This document shows, one piece after another, positions 38,081 to 47,002 of a DNA stretch of 64,000 nt. The stretch's first letter is position 1. The number at the start of each line of letters is the position of its first letter. This DNA is from Chitinophaga pinensis. GTDB taxonomy: Bacteria; Bacteroidota; Bacteroidia; UKL13-3. The notes beneath the pieces are model-generated. The model saw only the letters and a program-made list of their open reading frames with translations, was not told where the DNA came from and ran no database searches. The translations under genes were made by a program, and so were the position numbers. The stretch covers positions 124,001 to 188,000 of the forward strand of contig CAMBSD010000001.1 of the NCBI GenBank assembly GCA_945870425.1, in the 5' to 3' direction.

Positions 38081-39355
38081 ATGAGCCATTATGTAAGTGC
38101 CGAAGAGGCTGTTTCTGTAATCAAATCAAACGACAGAGTATTTATTCATGGCAGTGCTGCCACCCCCGTTTTTCTAACCAATAAATTACTTGATAGGTAC
38201 ACCGAACTAAGACAAGTGGAGCTCGTTAGCATTAGCACATTAGGTGATATTGATTTTGGTAATGTAAAATACAAGGATAGTTTTTATATCAATTCATTAT
38301 TCGTTTCTACTAATACCAGAGCCGCTGTTAATAGTATCCAAGGTGAGTATTTGCCAGTATTCTTGAGTGAAATACCTCGCTTGTTCCGCGAAAACTATTT
38401 GCCCTTAGATGTAGCCATCATTCATGTGTCACCACCAGACGCTCATGGCTTCTGCTCATTAGGCACATCTGTAGATATTGCCCGCGCAGCGGTTGAAGTA
38501 TCTAAAACCATCATTGCACAAGTTAATCCAAATATGCCGAGGGTGCATGGTGGAGGCTTTGTGCATATTAGTAAAATAAGTAAAATGGTGTGGGTAGAAG
38601 ATGCCTTACCAGAAGTGAATTATCGCAATGAAGTGACCCCTGAAACTGAAGAGATAGGTAAAATTATTGCAGCTATGATAGATGATGGAGCGACTTTACA
38701 AATGGGTATTGGGACTATTCCTGATTTGGTTTTACGCAATCTAAGCCATCATAAAAATTTGGGTATCCATACCGAAATGTTTTCGGATGGCGTACTTCCT
38801 TTAATTAAAAGTGGCGTGATTAATAACTCTATGAAGAAAATCAGAAAAGGTCGCATTGTTGCAGGTTTTATGATTGGCACCAAAAAACTATATGATTTCC
38901 TTGATGATAACCCCATGATAAATGCATTGGATATTTCTTATGTAAACGATACAAGCGTTATCCGCCAAAATCCTAAGGCTACTTCAATTAACAGTGCTAT
39001 CGAAATTGACCTAACTGGACAAGTATGTGCCGACTCAATTGGTATGTATCAATATTCGGGTATTGGAGGTCAAATGGACTTTATTAGAGGAGCATCTTTA
39101 TCTCCCAATGGAAAACCCATAATAGCACTTCCTTCTATTACAGCTAAAGGCATTTCTAGAATTGTTCCGAACCTGAAACCAGGCGCGGGTGTAGTAACTA
39201 CCAGAGGACATATACATTGGGTAGTAACAGAGTTTGGTGCCGTAAATTTGTTTGGAAAAAACTTGGAACAAAGAGCCTTTGAACTTATCAAACTTGCACA
39301 TCCTAACCATAGAGAAGAACTTGAAAAAGCAGCTTACAAAAGATTCAGAACTTAG
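38081..39355 (+). CDS. Acetyl-CoA hydrolase/transferase family (4-hydroxybutyrate CoA-transferase-like)
   Basis: A 424-residue CoA transferase. The N-terminal AcetylCoA_hydro domain (about 1-190) is followed by the C-terminal domain with the active-site glutamate in LGIHTEMFSDGV and the oxyanion/CoA region QYSGIGGQMDFIRGA and ITAKGISRIVPNLKPGAGV. Members move CoA between acetate and short acyl acids; the substrate here may be 4-hydroxybutyrate, acetate or succinate. It is monocistronic by spacing (85 bases after the metallophosphoesterase). Confidence 0.9.
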   Translation: MSHYVSAEEAVSVIKSNDRVFIHGSAATPVFLTNKLLDRYTELRQVELVSISTLGDIDFGNVKYKDSFYINSLFVSTNTRAAVNSIQGEYLPVFLSEIPRLFRENYLPLDVAIIHVSPPDAHGFCSLGTSVDIARAAVEVSKTIIAQVNPNMPRVHGGGFVHISKISKMVWVEDALPEVNYRNEVTPETEEIGKIIAAMIDDGATLQMGIGTIPDLVLRNLSHHKNLGIHTEMFSDGVLPLIKSGVINNSMKKIRKGRIVAGFMIGTKKLYDFLDDNPMINALDISYVNDTSVIRQNPKATSINSAIEIDLTGQVCADSIGMYQYSGIGGQMDFIRGASLSPNGKPIIALPSITAKGISRIVPNLKPGAGVVTTRGHIHWVVTEFGAVNLFGKNLEQRAFELIKLAHPNHREELEKAAYKRFRT

Positions 39356-39488
39356 TTAAATTTTATTGTTTCGAGATGCTGGGAATTTGTTGTGTTGACT
39401 GGAATTACTTCCCGACAATATTTGGTAGTGGGTGGTAACACCCGACATCACTTTAATCCTTACTTTCATTTCTTTTAGAGTCTGCCCG

Positions 39489-40575
39489 CTAATGTCCCGA
39501 AGACTCCATCAAATAGGCTTTGATAAACATATCCAAATCCCCATCCATCACAGCTTGTACATTGCTTGTTTCGGTATCTGTTCTTAGGTCTTTTACCAGT
39601 TTATAAGGGTGCATTACATAATTGCGAATTTGGCTCCCCCACTCTATTTTCTTTTTACCGGCCTCAATCACATCCTTGGCCTCGTTTTGCTTACGCAATT
39701 CAAGTTCATACAATTGCGATTTAAGTAGTTTCATTGCCCTTTCCTTATTGGCACTCTGTGAGCGCTCTACCTGACAAACAATAACAATGCCTGTAGGTTT
39801 ATGGGTTAGCTGCACTTTGGTTTCCACCTTATTTACATTTTGCCCACCTGCACCCCCTGAACGAGAGGTTTGGATTTCGATATCTGCATCTTTGATGTCA
39901 ATCTCAATGCTTTCATCAACAATGGGGTAACAATAAACCGAAGCAAAACTGGTATGTCTGCGGGCATTGCTATCAAAAGGAGAGATACGAACCAAACGAT
40001 GTACACCATTCTCGCCCTTTAAGTAACCATAGGCAAAATCGCCATGTACCTCTATCGAGCAAGATTTAATACCTGCGCCATCTCCTGCTTGTTCATCTAT
40101 TACTTCAGCCTTAAAACCATGCTTATCGGCATATTGAATATACATACGCATCAGCATCTGCGCCCAATCCTGACTTTCGGTACCACCAGCACCTGAGTTG
40201 ATGTTTAAAATACAATTCAATTGGTCTTCTTCACCACTCAGCATGTTTTTCAATTCCAACTCTTCAAGCGATTCAACAGCCAAGGCATAGGCAGCCTCTA
40301 CTTCTTCTTCAGAAGCTTCGTTGGCTTGAAAAAATTCATATAAAACTGCCAAATCATCCACCAGACCAAGGGTATGCTGATAGGCATCGGTCCAAATTTT
40401 CTTTTGCTTGATGGATTTTAGCACTTGCTCTGCACGTTTAGGGTCGTCCCAAAATATGGCAGAATGCGTTTGTTTCTCTTCTTCGGCTATTAGAATTAGT
40501 TTGGTATCAACGTCAAAGATACCTCCTCAGGGCTTCAGCTCTTAGCTTTAGATTTTTTAATTGGTCGTTGGTCAT
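39489..40575 (-). CDS. prfB: Peptide chain release factor 2, with programmed +1 frameshift
   Basis: Release factor for UGA and UAA codons, 361 residues after frameshift. The gene begins at ATG 40575 and reads 20 codons ([20 protein letters not shown]) to an in-frame TGA at 40515-40513; skipping one base (40515) continues as [13 protein letters not shown] into the long frame that ends at 39489. The segment downstream holds the stop-recognition SPF tripeptide ([12 protein letters not shown]) and the peptidyl-transferase GGQ ([10 protein letters not shown]). The frameshift site is almost identical to that of E. coli, so RF2 level autoregulates termination at its own UGA. The GTG at 40424 is only an internal codon. 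Confidence 0.96.
40510..40530 (-). promoter_or_regulatory. prfB programmed frameshift site
   Basis: On the minus strand the order is AGGAGG, three bases (TAT), the slippery CTT and TGA followed by C. This is the classic RF2 recoding signal: internal Shine-Dalgarno-like stimulator, CUU P-site slip and a poorly terminating UGA-C context. Confidence 0.95.
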
Positions 40576-40696
40576 AATTTAAGCAGCGAAGATAAAATTT
40601 TATCGCATTGATGTAAGGCTTTCTTATTTTTGGACAAAAATTTGTAGGCAGGCAACCAATAGCCAACAGATTTCATCAAGTATTTCAAATAGAATT

Positions 40697-41470
40697 ATGA
40701 AGAAGTATATAAAAATTATTTTTACATTGTTTTTTAGCCAATGGGCTTTGCCATCTTTTTCTCAACTAGCCATTGACACCAATCTATACCAACCAAGTGT
40801 TTTGATTGAAAACTTTACCTCTGAGGGTTGCGGAAGTTGCCCTGAAGCAGACAAGTTTATGGCTGAACTCATTCATCTATCTGATTCGACAAATAACCCT
40901 GTAACCATAATTGATTTCCATGTAGATATTTGGAATCGCTCAGGCTGGGTAGATCCATTGAGTGATAGTATTTTTTCGCAAAGACAAAGAACCTATTTAG
41001 CCAAAAACAAATTAGAAGCCGTTTATACGCCAATGGCCGTGTGCAACGGAAACGAGATTTGGCCTGGTATGGCAAAAAAAGAGATTGGTCGTTTTATTGG
41101 CAAATCGCTAACCAAACCTTCGAAGCATTACATACGAGTGGGTTCGCAAATGGCGCCAGGAGAAGATAGTTTAACGGTGGCTTATGCCCTTTGGGGTAAT
41201 CCAGATAGCTGCCTAATAAATGTGGCATTGGTGCAACAAGATTTGATAAACAAAATAACCAGTGGTGAAAATGCCAACAAAACCTTGCACCATCACAATG
41301 TGGTTAAATTCTTCTATACCCGTCCATTAAAGGGTGTTAAAGGTGAATATAAAATTGGTATCCCACATGGCCTAGACCTTACAAAATATAGGATGATAAC
41401 TTACATACAAAAAGAAAATACCTGGGAAGTGCTTTGCTCTGACCAGTTATTCTTCGATGTCAGAAAGTGA
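40697..41470 (+). CDS. Secreted DUF1223-like thioredoxin-fold protein
   Basis: A 257-residue exported protein with signal peptide 1-22 (cleavage near SFSQ). A thioredoxin-like domain carries FTSEGCGSCPEADKFM, a CGSC dithiol-type motif, then DFHVDIWNRSGWVDPLS and AVYTPMAVCNG; these are the DUF1223 signatures. Function of the family is unknown; periplasmic redox or folding roles are inferred from the fold. Its last 24 bases overlap the end of the minus-strand M1 aminopeptidase gene. Confidence 0.82.
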   Translation: MKKYIKIIFTLFFSQWALPSFSQLAIDTNLYQPSVLIENFTSEGCGSCPEADKFMAELIHLSDSTNNPVTIIDFHVDIWNRSGWVDPLSDSIFSQRQRTYLAKNKLEAVYTPMAVCNGNEIWPGMAKKEIGRFIGKSLTKPSKHYIRVGSQMAPGEDSLTVAYALWGNPDSCLINVALVQQDLINKITSGENANKTLHHHNVVKFFYTRPLKGVKGEYKIGIPHGLDLTKYRMITYIQKENTWEVLCSDQLFFDVRK

Positions 41471-44038
41471 TTTTAGTTTGGATTCAAGCTTATCTAGTTG
41501 ATTCAAAATGCCTGTATAAGCTTGGGCTTTAGCAGAATTAGGCTCTTTGCTTTTGTCCAATTCTTTCATATTTTCCTTATAATGCTGTCTTAAATCATTC
41601 AAGATATTTTTAACAGCATACTGGTTATAGCCCAAATTACCTTTACCCACATAATCAATAATATGATCAACACCTTCAGATACGATGGCATCATTGCTTG
41701 CCTTTAAATACTTGCCATAAGCACTCAGAATAGTAAAACCATAATAGCCGTTCTTGCTAATTTGATTTTTGAAATAAGCGTTCTTATTGTCCTTTGCCAC
41801 CATCGTATATATGGATGCAATATTGGCTTGTAGCATGCCACTCTTTGCATTCTCATTGTCTTTACAAAACTTTAAGGCAGCCTCTTCATCCACATCTACT
41901 AGTTGAGCCAAGGCAGATGAAACAACACTATAAGCCGAATCATTTAAGGCCTCCAAAATTTGTGGTTTAAATTTAATTTTATCGATATCAGCCAAGGTGT
42001 TGATAGCTCCTGATCTGATAATTGCCTCTTCTTTAAAATTTGATAACGCCAAGATTTGTGTTTCAAATTGTTCTTTAATGCTCAGTTTTTGTTTTGACAA
42101 TAGGTTTAATCCAAGTTCTTTTACCCCATAAAATGGATGATTTAAACAATAAGTAACGGCTTCAATCAGTTGAAGAGAATCTAGTCTACCGATGTTGATT
42201 ATGGCAGAAACTGCTTGCTTCTTATCAATAAAATTCTCTGCATGTTGCAACTGAAATAGGTATTCAGCATCCGTTTTGTTATCTCTTAAAATACCTAGTA
42301 ATACTTTTTCAGCATCCAGATTTGTCAAACTTATTTTTTGAGCATACGAAAACTCAAAAGTATCTGCCTTATGGCTTATGATCACATTCTCTCGGTTGGT
42401 TTTATTCCCTGTGTATACATCTAAGGCAAGCGGTATGGTATATAAACCCACAGCAGAATCTTGGCTTTGTTTAACAATGATTCTCACTGAATGGTTACCA
42501 TTGCTATAATTGTATTTCACATCCAATTGCGGATGACCTGATTTCAGAAACCATTGATTGAAAAACCAATTCAAGTCACGACCACTTACTTCTTCAAAAC
42601 ACGTTCTTAAATCATGAATTTCGGCATTCTTAAATGCAAATCTGGTCAAATACAATTGCAATGATTTATAAAACGCTTCATCACCCACAGCATATCTAAG
42701 CATGTGCAATATGCGGCCACCTTTGGCATAACTTACCACATCAAACATATCCTCTCTTGATTGGTATTTGTAGCGAATAGGAATGATTTTGTGTTTATTT
42801 TTTGACCTTAAATAACTCTGCAAATTGGCTTCAAACTCTTTATCGGCATACATTCTGCCGTATTTTTGTTCGTGCCAGATGTATTCACCATAAGTGGCAA
42901 AGCTTTCATTCAAAGGCAAATTGCTCCAGCTCTCAGCTGTAACCAAATCGCCAAACCAATGGTGAAATAGCTCATGCGAAACAACATCTTCATAAGTAGC
43001 ATCCAAATGCTCGCGTGCATCATGCTGTAAGGCTTCCATATGAACCACAGCAGAAGTATTTTCCATAGCACCACTGACATAGTCTCTAACAACTACCTGA
43101 CTATACTTATCCCAAGGATAATCTACACCTAAGGTTTTACTAAAAGTTTCAAGCATTTCGGGCGTGTTACCAAAAATCATTTTAGTGTAAGGAGCATATT
43201 CTTTTTCAACATAATAATTTACCTCTATGGTATCGCGCCACTTATCCTTTACAATAGCAAACTCACCCACTGTCATCATGGTTAAGTATACCGCATGAGG
43301 TTTGTCTTGTTTCCAATAATCAGTATGTGTTCCGTTTTTATTTTGCTTTGAATAAATCAAATCTCCATTACTAAGCGTAACATCATTGGCATCGGCTGTT
43401 ATAAAAATTTCTTGGGTATGTTTTTCGTTGGGCACGTCAATAGTGGGAAACCAGCAGCTATTGCTTTGTGTTTCGCCTTGTGTCCAAATTTGACGTGGCT
43501 TATCGGGAGTTTCGCGATTGGGGTTTATAAAATACAAACCTTTGGCATCGCTGATGGCAGCGCTTCCCTTTTGGCTCACCTCGTTTGGTTTAGCTATGTA
43601 TTGAATAAATATTTTATACAATTCATTTCGGGTATAGCTTTTATCTAATAGGATATGCAACTTATCTGATGCATAAGTATAGTTCAAACTCACAGTATCC
43701 TTGGCTAATAACAATCCTACCCTTTCAATTTGCATGGATTTGGCATCCAAATCAAGCACATTGGTAGTATAAAAATGCGGTTTAAAACTCAGGCTGGCTT
43801 TGCCTAATAAATGCTGATTTTTATAATCGAATGACACTTCTAGGCGGGTATGAATCAAATCGTTTAATTTAGTCTCGGTAGCTTGGTATTGAAGTTCAGG
43901 CTCTTTGCGTTCGGCCTTCACTTGTACTTCGCCCAAGTTAATATTGTCAGTTATTTTCGTATCCGCTTTCTTTTTAGTAACATTGCAGGCCAAAATGGTG
44001 GTAATGGCGAGTAAGGATAAGGTGGTATTTTTTAACAT
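41447..44038 (-). CDS. M1-family aminopeptidase (lipoprotein)
   Basis: A zinc aminopeptidase of 863 residues related to PepN/ERAP/LTA4H, cleaving N-terminal residues from peptides in the periplasm or at the outer membrane. The lipoprotein signal is at the start (TTILAC lipobox, Cys about 18). The exopeptidase motif GAMENTSAV and zinc site HELFHHWFGDL with the third ligand in LNESFATYGEY (18 residues on) are intact. A HEAT-like C-terminal region follows. The stop lies 24 bases inside the opposite DUF1223-like gene. Confidence 0.94.
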   Translation of the reverse strand: MLKNTTLSLLAITTILACNVTKKKADTKITDNINLGEVQVKAERKEPELQYQATETKLNDLIHTRLEVSFDYKNQHLLGKASLSFKPHFYTTNVLDLDAKSMQIERVGLLLAKDTVSLNYTYASDKLHILLDKSYTRNELYKIFIQYIAKPNEVSQKGSAAISDAKGLYFINPNRETPDKPRQIWTQGETQSNSCWFPTIDVPNEKHTQEIFITADANDVTLSNGDLIYSKQNKNGTHTDYWKQDKPHAVYLTMMTVGEFAIVKDKWRDTIEVNYYVEKEYAPYTKMIFGNTPEMLETFSKTLGVDYPWDKYSQVVVRDYVSGAMENTSAVVHMEALQHDAREHLDATYEDVVSHELFHHWFGDLVTAESWSNLPLNESFATYGEYIWHEQKYGRMYADKEFEANLQSYLRSKNKHKIIPIRYKYQSREDMFDVVSYAKGGRILHMLRYAVGDEAFYKSLQLYLTRFAFKNAEIHDLRTCFEEVSGRDLNWFFNQWFLKSGHPQLDVKYNYSNGNHSVRIIVKQSQDSAVGLYTIPLALDVYTGNKTNRENVIISHKADTFEFSYAQKISLTNLDAEKVLLGILRDNKTDAEYLFQLQHAENFIDKKQAVSAIINIGRLDSLQLIEAVTYCLNHPFYGVKELGLNLLSKQKLSIKEQFETQILALSNFKEEAIIRSGAINTLADIDKIKFKPQILEALNDSAYSVVSSALAQLVDVDEEAALKFCKDNENAKSGMLQANIASIYTMVAKDNKNAYFKNQISKNGYYGFTILSAYGKYLKASNDAIVSEGVDHIIDYVGKGNLGYNQYAVKNILNDLRQHYKENMKELDKSKEPNSAKAQAYTGILNQLDKLESKLKSLSDIEE

Positions 44039-44091
44039 CTTGAATTATTTCGATTGCAATAAAACCATTTTTTTGATAAAGACTATTTAGT

Positions 44092-44589
44092 ATGCTCAAC
44101 ATTAATATAAACGGTAACGAGTTTTTGTTTGATACAAAAGCGGGCGAAGTGCTAATTAACGGGGTGCACCAACAAGCAGATGTGGTAAAATTGGACAAAA
44201 ACAAATACCATGTGATTTTGGGTGATGCCTCTCATACCATTGAACTTTTGCAAAAAGATGAAACTGGCAAGAATTTGAGTTTGATAGTAGATGGCAAAAA
44301 ACAACAAGTTGAAATAAAAGACAAATATGATGCTTTGTTGAAGCAGCTTGGAATGGACAAAATGCTTGGAAACAAAATGAATTTGTTAAAAGCACCTATG
44401 CCTGGCCTAGTATTGAATGTATTGGTAAAAGAGGGTGATAGCATTAAAAAGGGTGATAGTCTATTGGTGCTTGAGGCCATGAAAATGGAAAACAATATTA
44501 AGGCAGCTGGTGATGGGGTAATAAAAAAGGTGAATGTACAGGTGAAACAAGCTGTAGAAAAGAATCAGGTATTGATTGAAATGGAATAA
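44092..44589 (+). CDS. Biotin carboxyl carrier domain protein
   Basis: A 165-residue biotin-binding protein with an N-terminal non-catalytic half (about 1-95) and a C-terminal biotinyl domain: APMPGLVLNVLVKEGDSIKKGD and the biotinylation site VLEAMKMENN with Lys131. It resembles the carrier part of acyl-CoA or pyruvate carboxylases more than AccB. No carboxylase or transcarboxylase subunit is next to it; the enzyme it serves must be encoded elsewhere. It lies 86 bases before the tmRNA gene. Confidence 0.9.
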   Translation: MLNININGNEFLFDTKAGEVLINGVHQQADVVKLDKNKYHVILGDASHTIELLQKDETGKNLSLIVDGKKQQVEIKDKYDALLKQLGMDKMLGNKMNLLKAPMPGLVLNVLVKEGDSIKKGDSLLVLEAMKMENNIKAAGDGVIKKVNVQVKQAVEKNQVLIEME

Positions 44590-44675
44590 CTAACAATACG
44601 AAGTGCCAAGTGACAAAAAGGCGAAATGTACAATTCCGCAATTTTAAGTTCGCATTTCGCATTCAAAAGTAATAT

Positions 44676-45044
44676 GGGGCTGACCGGTATTGACGGGATG
44701 TGCAAGGGTTATGTTAGCATGTCGAGCATTGGGTAATTGGCTCGTAAATATCAACGCTCAAAATTTTATCTGGCGAGTCTAACTTCGCTATGGCTGCTTA
44801 ATCTGGGATTAAGCAAATGCCATTGTCTCGTAACATGTTAAGTTTTGTTTCGTGTTACATCAGAGGCATCATCAAAACCAAACCTTTGTTAGGTATGCTT
44901 ATGGCCTTATAGAGTATAAATAAGATATAAATAAGTTTGGTACGAAGGGCAACCTGACTTATTTAGAAAATTAATGCCTTTATAAACATGTAGAAGGCAT
45001 AATGTTTCCATCTCCGGACGAGGGTTCGAATCCCTCCAGCTCCA
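44676..45044 (+). ncRNA. ssrA: tmRNA (trans-translation RNA)
   Basis: Starts with GGGGCTGACCGGTATTGACG, the conserved tmRNA 5' end, whose first seven bases pair with CAGCTCC at 45037-45043 (one G-U). The T-arm GAGGG/TTCGAAT/CCCTC is intact just before it. The discriminator is A45044; CCA is not encoded and must be added. The tag reading frame is 44772-44801: GESNFAMAA then TAA, in the style of Bacteroidota tags ending in Ala-Ala for ClpXP recognition. About 369 bases, normal. It works with SmpB to rescue stalled ribosomes. Two further copies of its 3' end lie downstream. Confidence 0.97.
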
Positions 45045-45049
45045 CAAAA
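45029..45049 (+). repeat. ssrA 3'-end core (att-like), copy A within the tmRNA
   Basis: The 21-base stretch AATCCCTCCAGCTCCACAAAA, spanning the tmRNA T-loop, acceptor stem and first bases beyond, recurs at 45195 and 48173. In copy C the match extends five to seven bases further left across GGGTTC with one mismatch. Confidence 0.9.
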
Positions 45050-45086
45050 TAATGCCCCAGCCGTAGGTTGGGGTATTATTATTTTC
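45048..45086 (+). terminator. Terminator of tmRNA with an alternative hairpin partner
   Basis: Twelve-base stem between AATAATGCCCCA (45048-45059) and TGGGGTATTATT (45069-45080; one G-T pair), followed by ATTTTC. The right arm can instead pair, over 45075-45086, with GAAAATAATAAT at 45122-45133, so two mutually exclusive structures are possible downstream of ssrA. Confidence 0.8.
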
Positions 45087-45194
45087 AATGCATATGCAAG
45101 CAAAGCTTGCAAAGCTGTGCAGAAAATAATAATACATCCTTTGCGTATGCAAAGAACATTTTTTGTAAGGTTCCCCCTAATGGGAAAAAGGATT

Positions 45195-45249
45195 AATCCC
45201 TCCAGCTCCACAAAAATGTAAAAGCTTTTCAGAATTTCTGTAAGGCTTT
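45195..45249 (+). repeat. ssrA 3'-end repeat, copy B
   Basis: 55 bases identical to 48173-48227: tmRNA T-loop/acceptor end, then AAAATGTAAAAGC and a terminator stem. The part to the left of the repeat does not continue as tmRNA, so this is a 3' fragment, not a gene. Confidence 0.92.
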
Positions 45250-45262
45250 TTTATCTTTTTTT
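45217..45262 (+). terminator. Terminator in copy B
   Basis: Imperfect stem AAAAGCTTTTCAGAA/TTCTGTAAGGCTTTT followed by TTTATCTTTTTTT. Probably the native ssrA terminator, retained with the duplicated 3' end. Confidence 0.75.
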
Positions 45263-45361
45263 GACAAAAAAGAGGCGTTAAGATTGTCTTACTAACGGGA
45301 AGCTAGCTAATGCGAGAGGAATTAGTTATAAAATAGAGCCCAAAACATGATTAAAAAATAC

Positions 45362-46936
45362 CTAGTTGAATCTTACCTTTAAAAAATAGTCATAAACACT
45401 CATTTTGTTATAGCCATTTCCGAGTCTATCTCTATTATAATCTTTTGCCCAAGTTTCATCTGCTTTGAAAAAGTCGTTCATAGCTTTCTCTTTATCTCCA
45501 AGATATAAGTATATTTTTTCTCTATAAATGTAATATGAAGATTCTTCAGGCGAAATACTAATTGCTTTGGAAATATCTAACAAAGCCGATTCAACATCTT
45601 TTTGTCTAAGTTTCAAGAAATGTCTGTTTACATAACTTTCTTCGACAAGTGGATTAGTTTCGATAGCTTTATCAAAATAAGATGTTGCATCACTATAGTT
45701 ATCATTTACATATGACAATACACCCAAAGAATTTAGGGCAATGATATCTCCAGGGTCATTATTTAGGACGTCTAAAAATCTTGATTGTGCTTCAGTTTGA
45801 TCATTTTCACCTAAAGCCGCTAAAGCATATGATGTTTGATAGTTATCTATACTGAAATTTGTGAAATTATTACTTTCGGTCAGTATTATTTCGTTCCATT
45901 GTGAAGATCTAGAATCATTTCTTTCTGATACAGAAATTCTCTTTAGTTCAGATGTTATCTTTGGCAAATAAACTTTATAGTGCAATGTAGTGGCAAGTGG
46001 CACGTTTGTGGAATGACTAACATCCTCACCTACAGTTGAAGACAGAATATAATAATTTTGATTAGTTTCTAAATCTCTAATATGAAATCCATTGTCACTT
46101 TGATTCAGGTTAAGCCAAAATCCCCATTTATCATCAGTAGATGGAGTCATATTCATTCTAGTATAGGAGAAATAAAGAGTAGTAAAGTCATCTCCGAACT
46201 CAATTGCATTAAGTATTGAAAAAGGGTCATTATCTGCTTTTTTATTAACAACAATGAATTTATCTCTTTTCGTAAACTTATCATTCTTCTTACTAAATTC
46301 ATCGCTTTTAATACTCCCAAGAATTTCTTCATTGAGGTAAACTCCGAAATTTAAATTTTGTCCATCCCTTCTCTGGTATGTTGCTATTGCTATTACCTCG
46401 CCATGCTCATTCATTACTGGAGCACCGCTGCTTCCAGGAGATATTGGCGCAGTGAATTGTATAACTTTTCCGTGCTTTTTATCTGATCTAACTGCCGAAA
46501 TAATCCCTTCTGAAAAGCTACATTCTAGAGCTCTTGGATTACTAATACAATAAGTCCTGTCTGCTTGAGAAGGTTCATCATTTGATAATTTAAGGGTTTC
46601 AAATTTCTTATCATCTTCAGATTTTATTTTAAACTTGATTATATCTTTGTCCTCATCGGCAAATAAAACTTTATCAATTTCATATTTTGCACTATCTGGA
46701 GTGATTATAATTGCTTTAGTTGAGCCGTCTAATACATGAAAATTAGTTAAACCAACTCCACTTTCCTCTATGAAAAATCCTGATCCAGATCCGCTTGGCG
46801 TTCCATACTCATCGAATGTGTAAATTATGAACGTAGCGGCTTTATTTTCGATGATTCGACTAGCATCTTTGTTACATGAGGCAATAAATATTAACAATGT
46901 AAGAATTAGGGTTGAATGAAAAAATTTGTTGAGCAT
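45362..46936 (-). CDS. Trypsin-like protease lipoprotein with TPR repeats (island cargo)
   Basis: A 524-residue predicted lipoprotein: signal peptide with lipobox FIASC (Cys about 21), a trypsin-2 domain (about 40-210) with the catalytic triad His in LTNFHVLDG, Asp in ADEDKDIIKF and Ser in APISPGSSGAPV, a middle region with no identified domain (about 210-370), and TPR repeats (about 385-500; e.g. ALNSLGVLSYVNDNYSDA). ATG 46936 is preferred to the upstream in-frame start 47020 because it places a proper signal peptide first. It would act in the periplasm or at the outer membrane. It lies in a 3 kb unit flanked by ssrA 3'-end repeats and is divergent to the next gene. Substrate unknown. Confidence 0.85.
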   Translation of the reverse strand: MLNKFFHSTLILTLLIFIASCNKDASRIIENKAATFIIYTFDEYGTPSGSGSGFFIEESGVGLTNFHVLDGSTKAIIITPDSAKYEIDKVLFADEDKDIIKFKIKSEDDKKFETLKLSNDEPSQADRTYCISNPRALECSFSEGIISAVRSDKKHGKVIQFTAPISPGSSGAPVMNEHGEVIAIATYQRRDGQNLNFGVYLNEEILGSIKSDEFSKKNDKFTKRDKFIVVNKKADNDPFSILNAIEFGDDFTTLYFSYTRMNMTPSTDDKWGFWLNLNQSDNGFHIRDLETNQNYYILSSTVGEDVSHSTNVPLATTLHYKVYLPKITSELKRISVSERNDSRSSQWNEIILTESNNFTNFSIDNYQTSYALAALGENDQTEAQSRFLDVLNNDPGDIIALNSLGVLSYVNDNYSDATSYFDKAIETNPLVEESYVNRHFLKLRQKDVESALLDISKAISISPEESSYYIYREKIYLYLGDKEKAMNDFFKADETWAKDYNRDRLGNGYNKMSVYDYFLKVRFN

Positions 46937-47002
46937 AATTTTGTAATTTAAGGTTAAATTTGAAGCCGAAAATATAAAAATTCGATTTAAATTAAAAGTT
47001 AA

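Larger units (their letters stand above)
45045..45361. other. Junction region downstream of tmRNA
   Basis: No gene. It contains the alternative hairpins after ssrA, a 12-base perfect inverted repeat (45075-45086 with 45122-45133) enclosing GCAAG/CTTGC and TGCA/TGCA arms, the copy B ssrA 3' end and, at about 45292-45315, a weak relative of the dispersed 27-base repeat. Confidence 0.8.

Noticed and set aside
39489-40424. prfB as a 311-codon gene starting at GTG 40424
   Set aside because: The upstream sequence holds an exact RF2 frameshift signal and 20 in-frame codons from ATG 40575 before it, so the GTG is internal.
44907-45211. Two minus-strand open frames across the tmRNA 3' part
   Set aside because: They lie over a structural RNA and its repeat and show no coding pattern.
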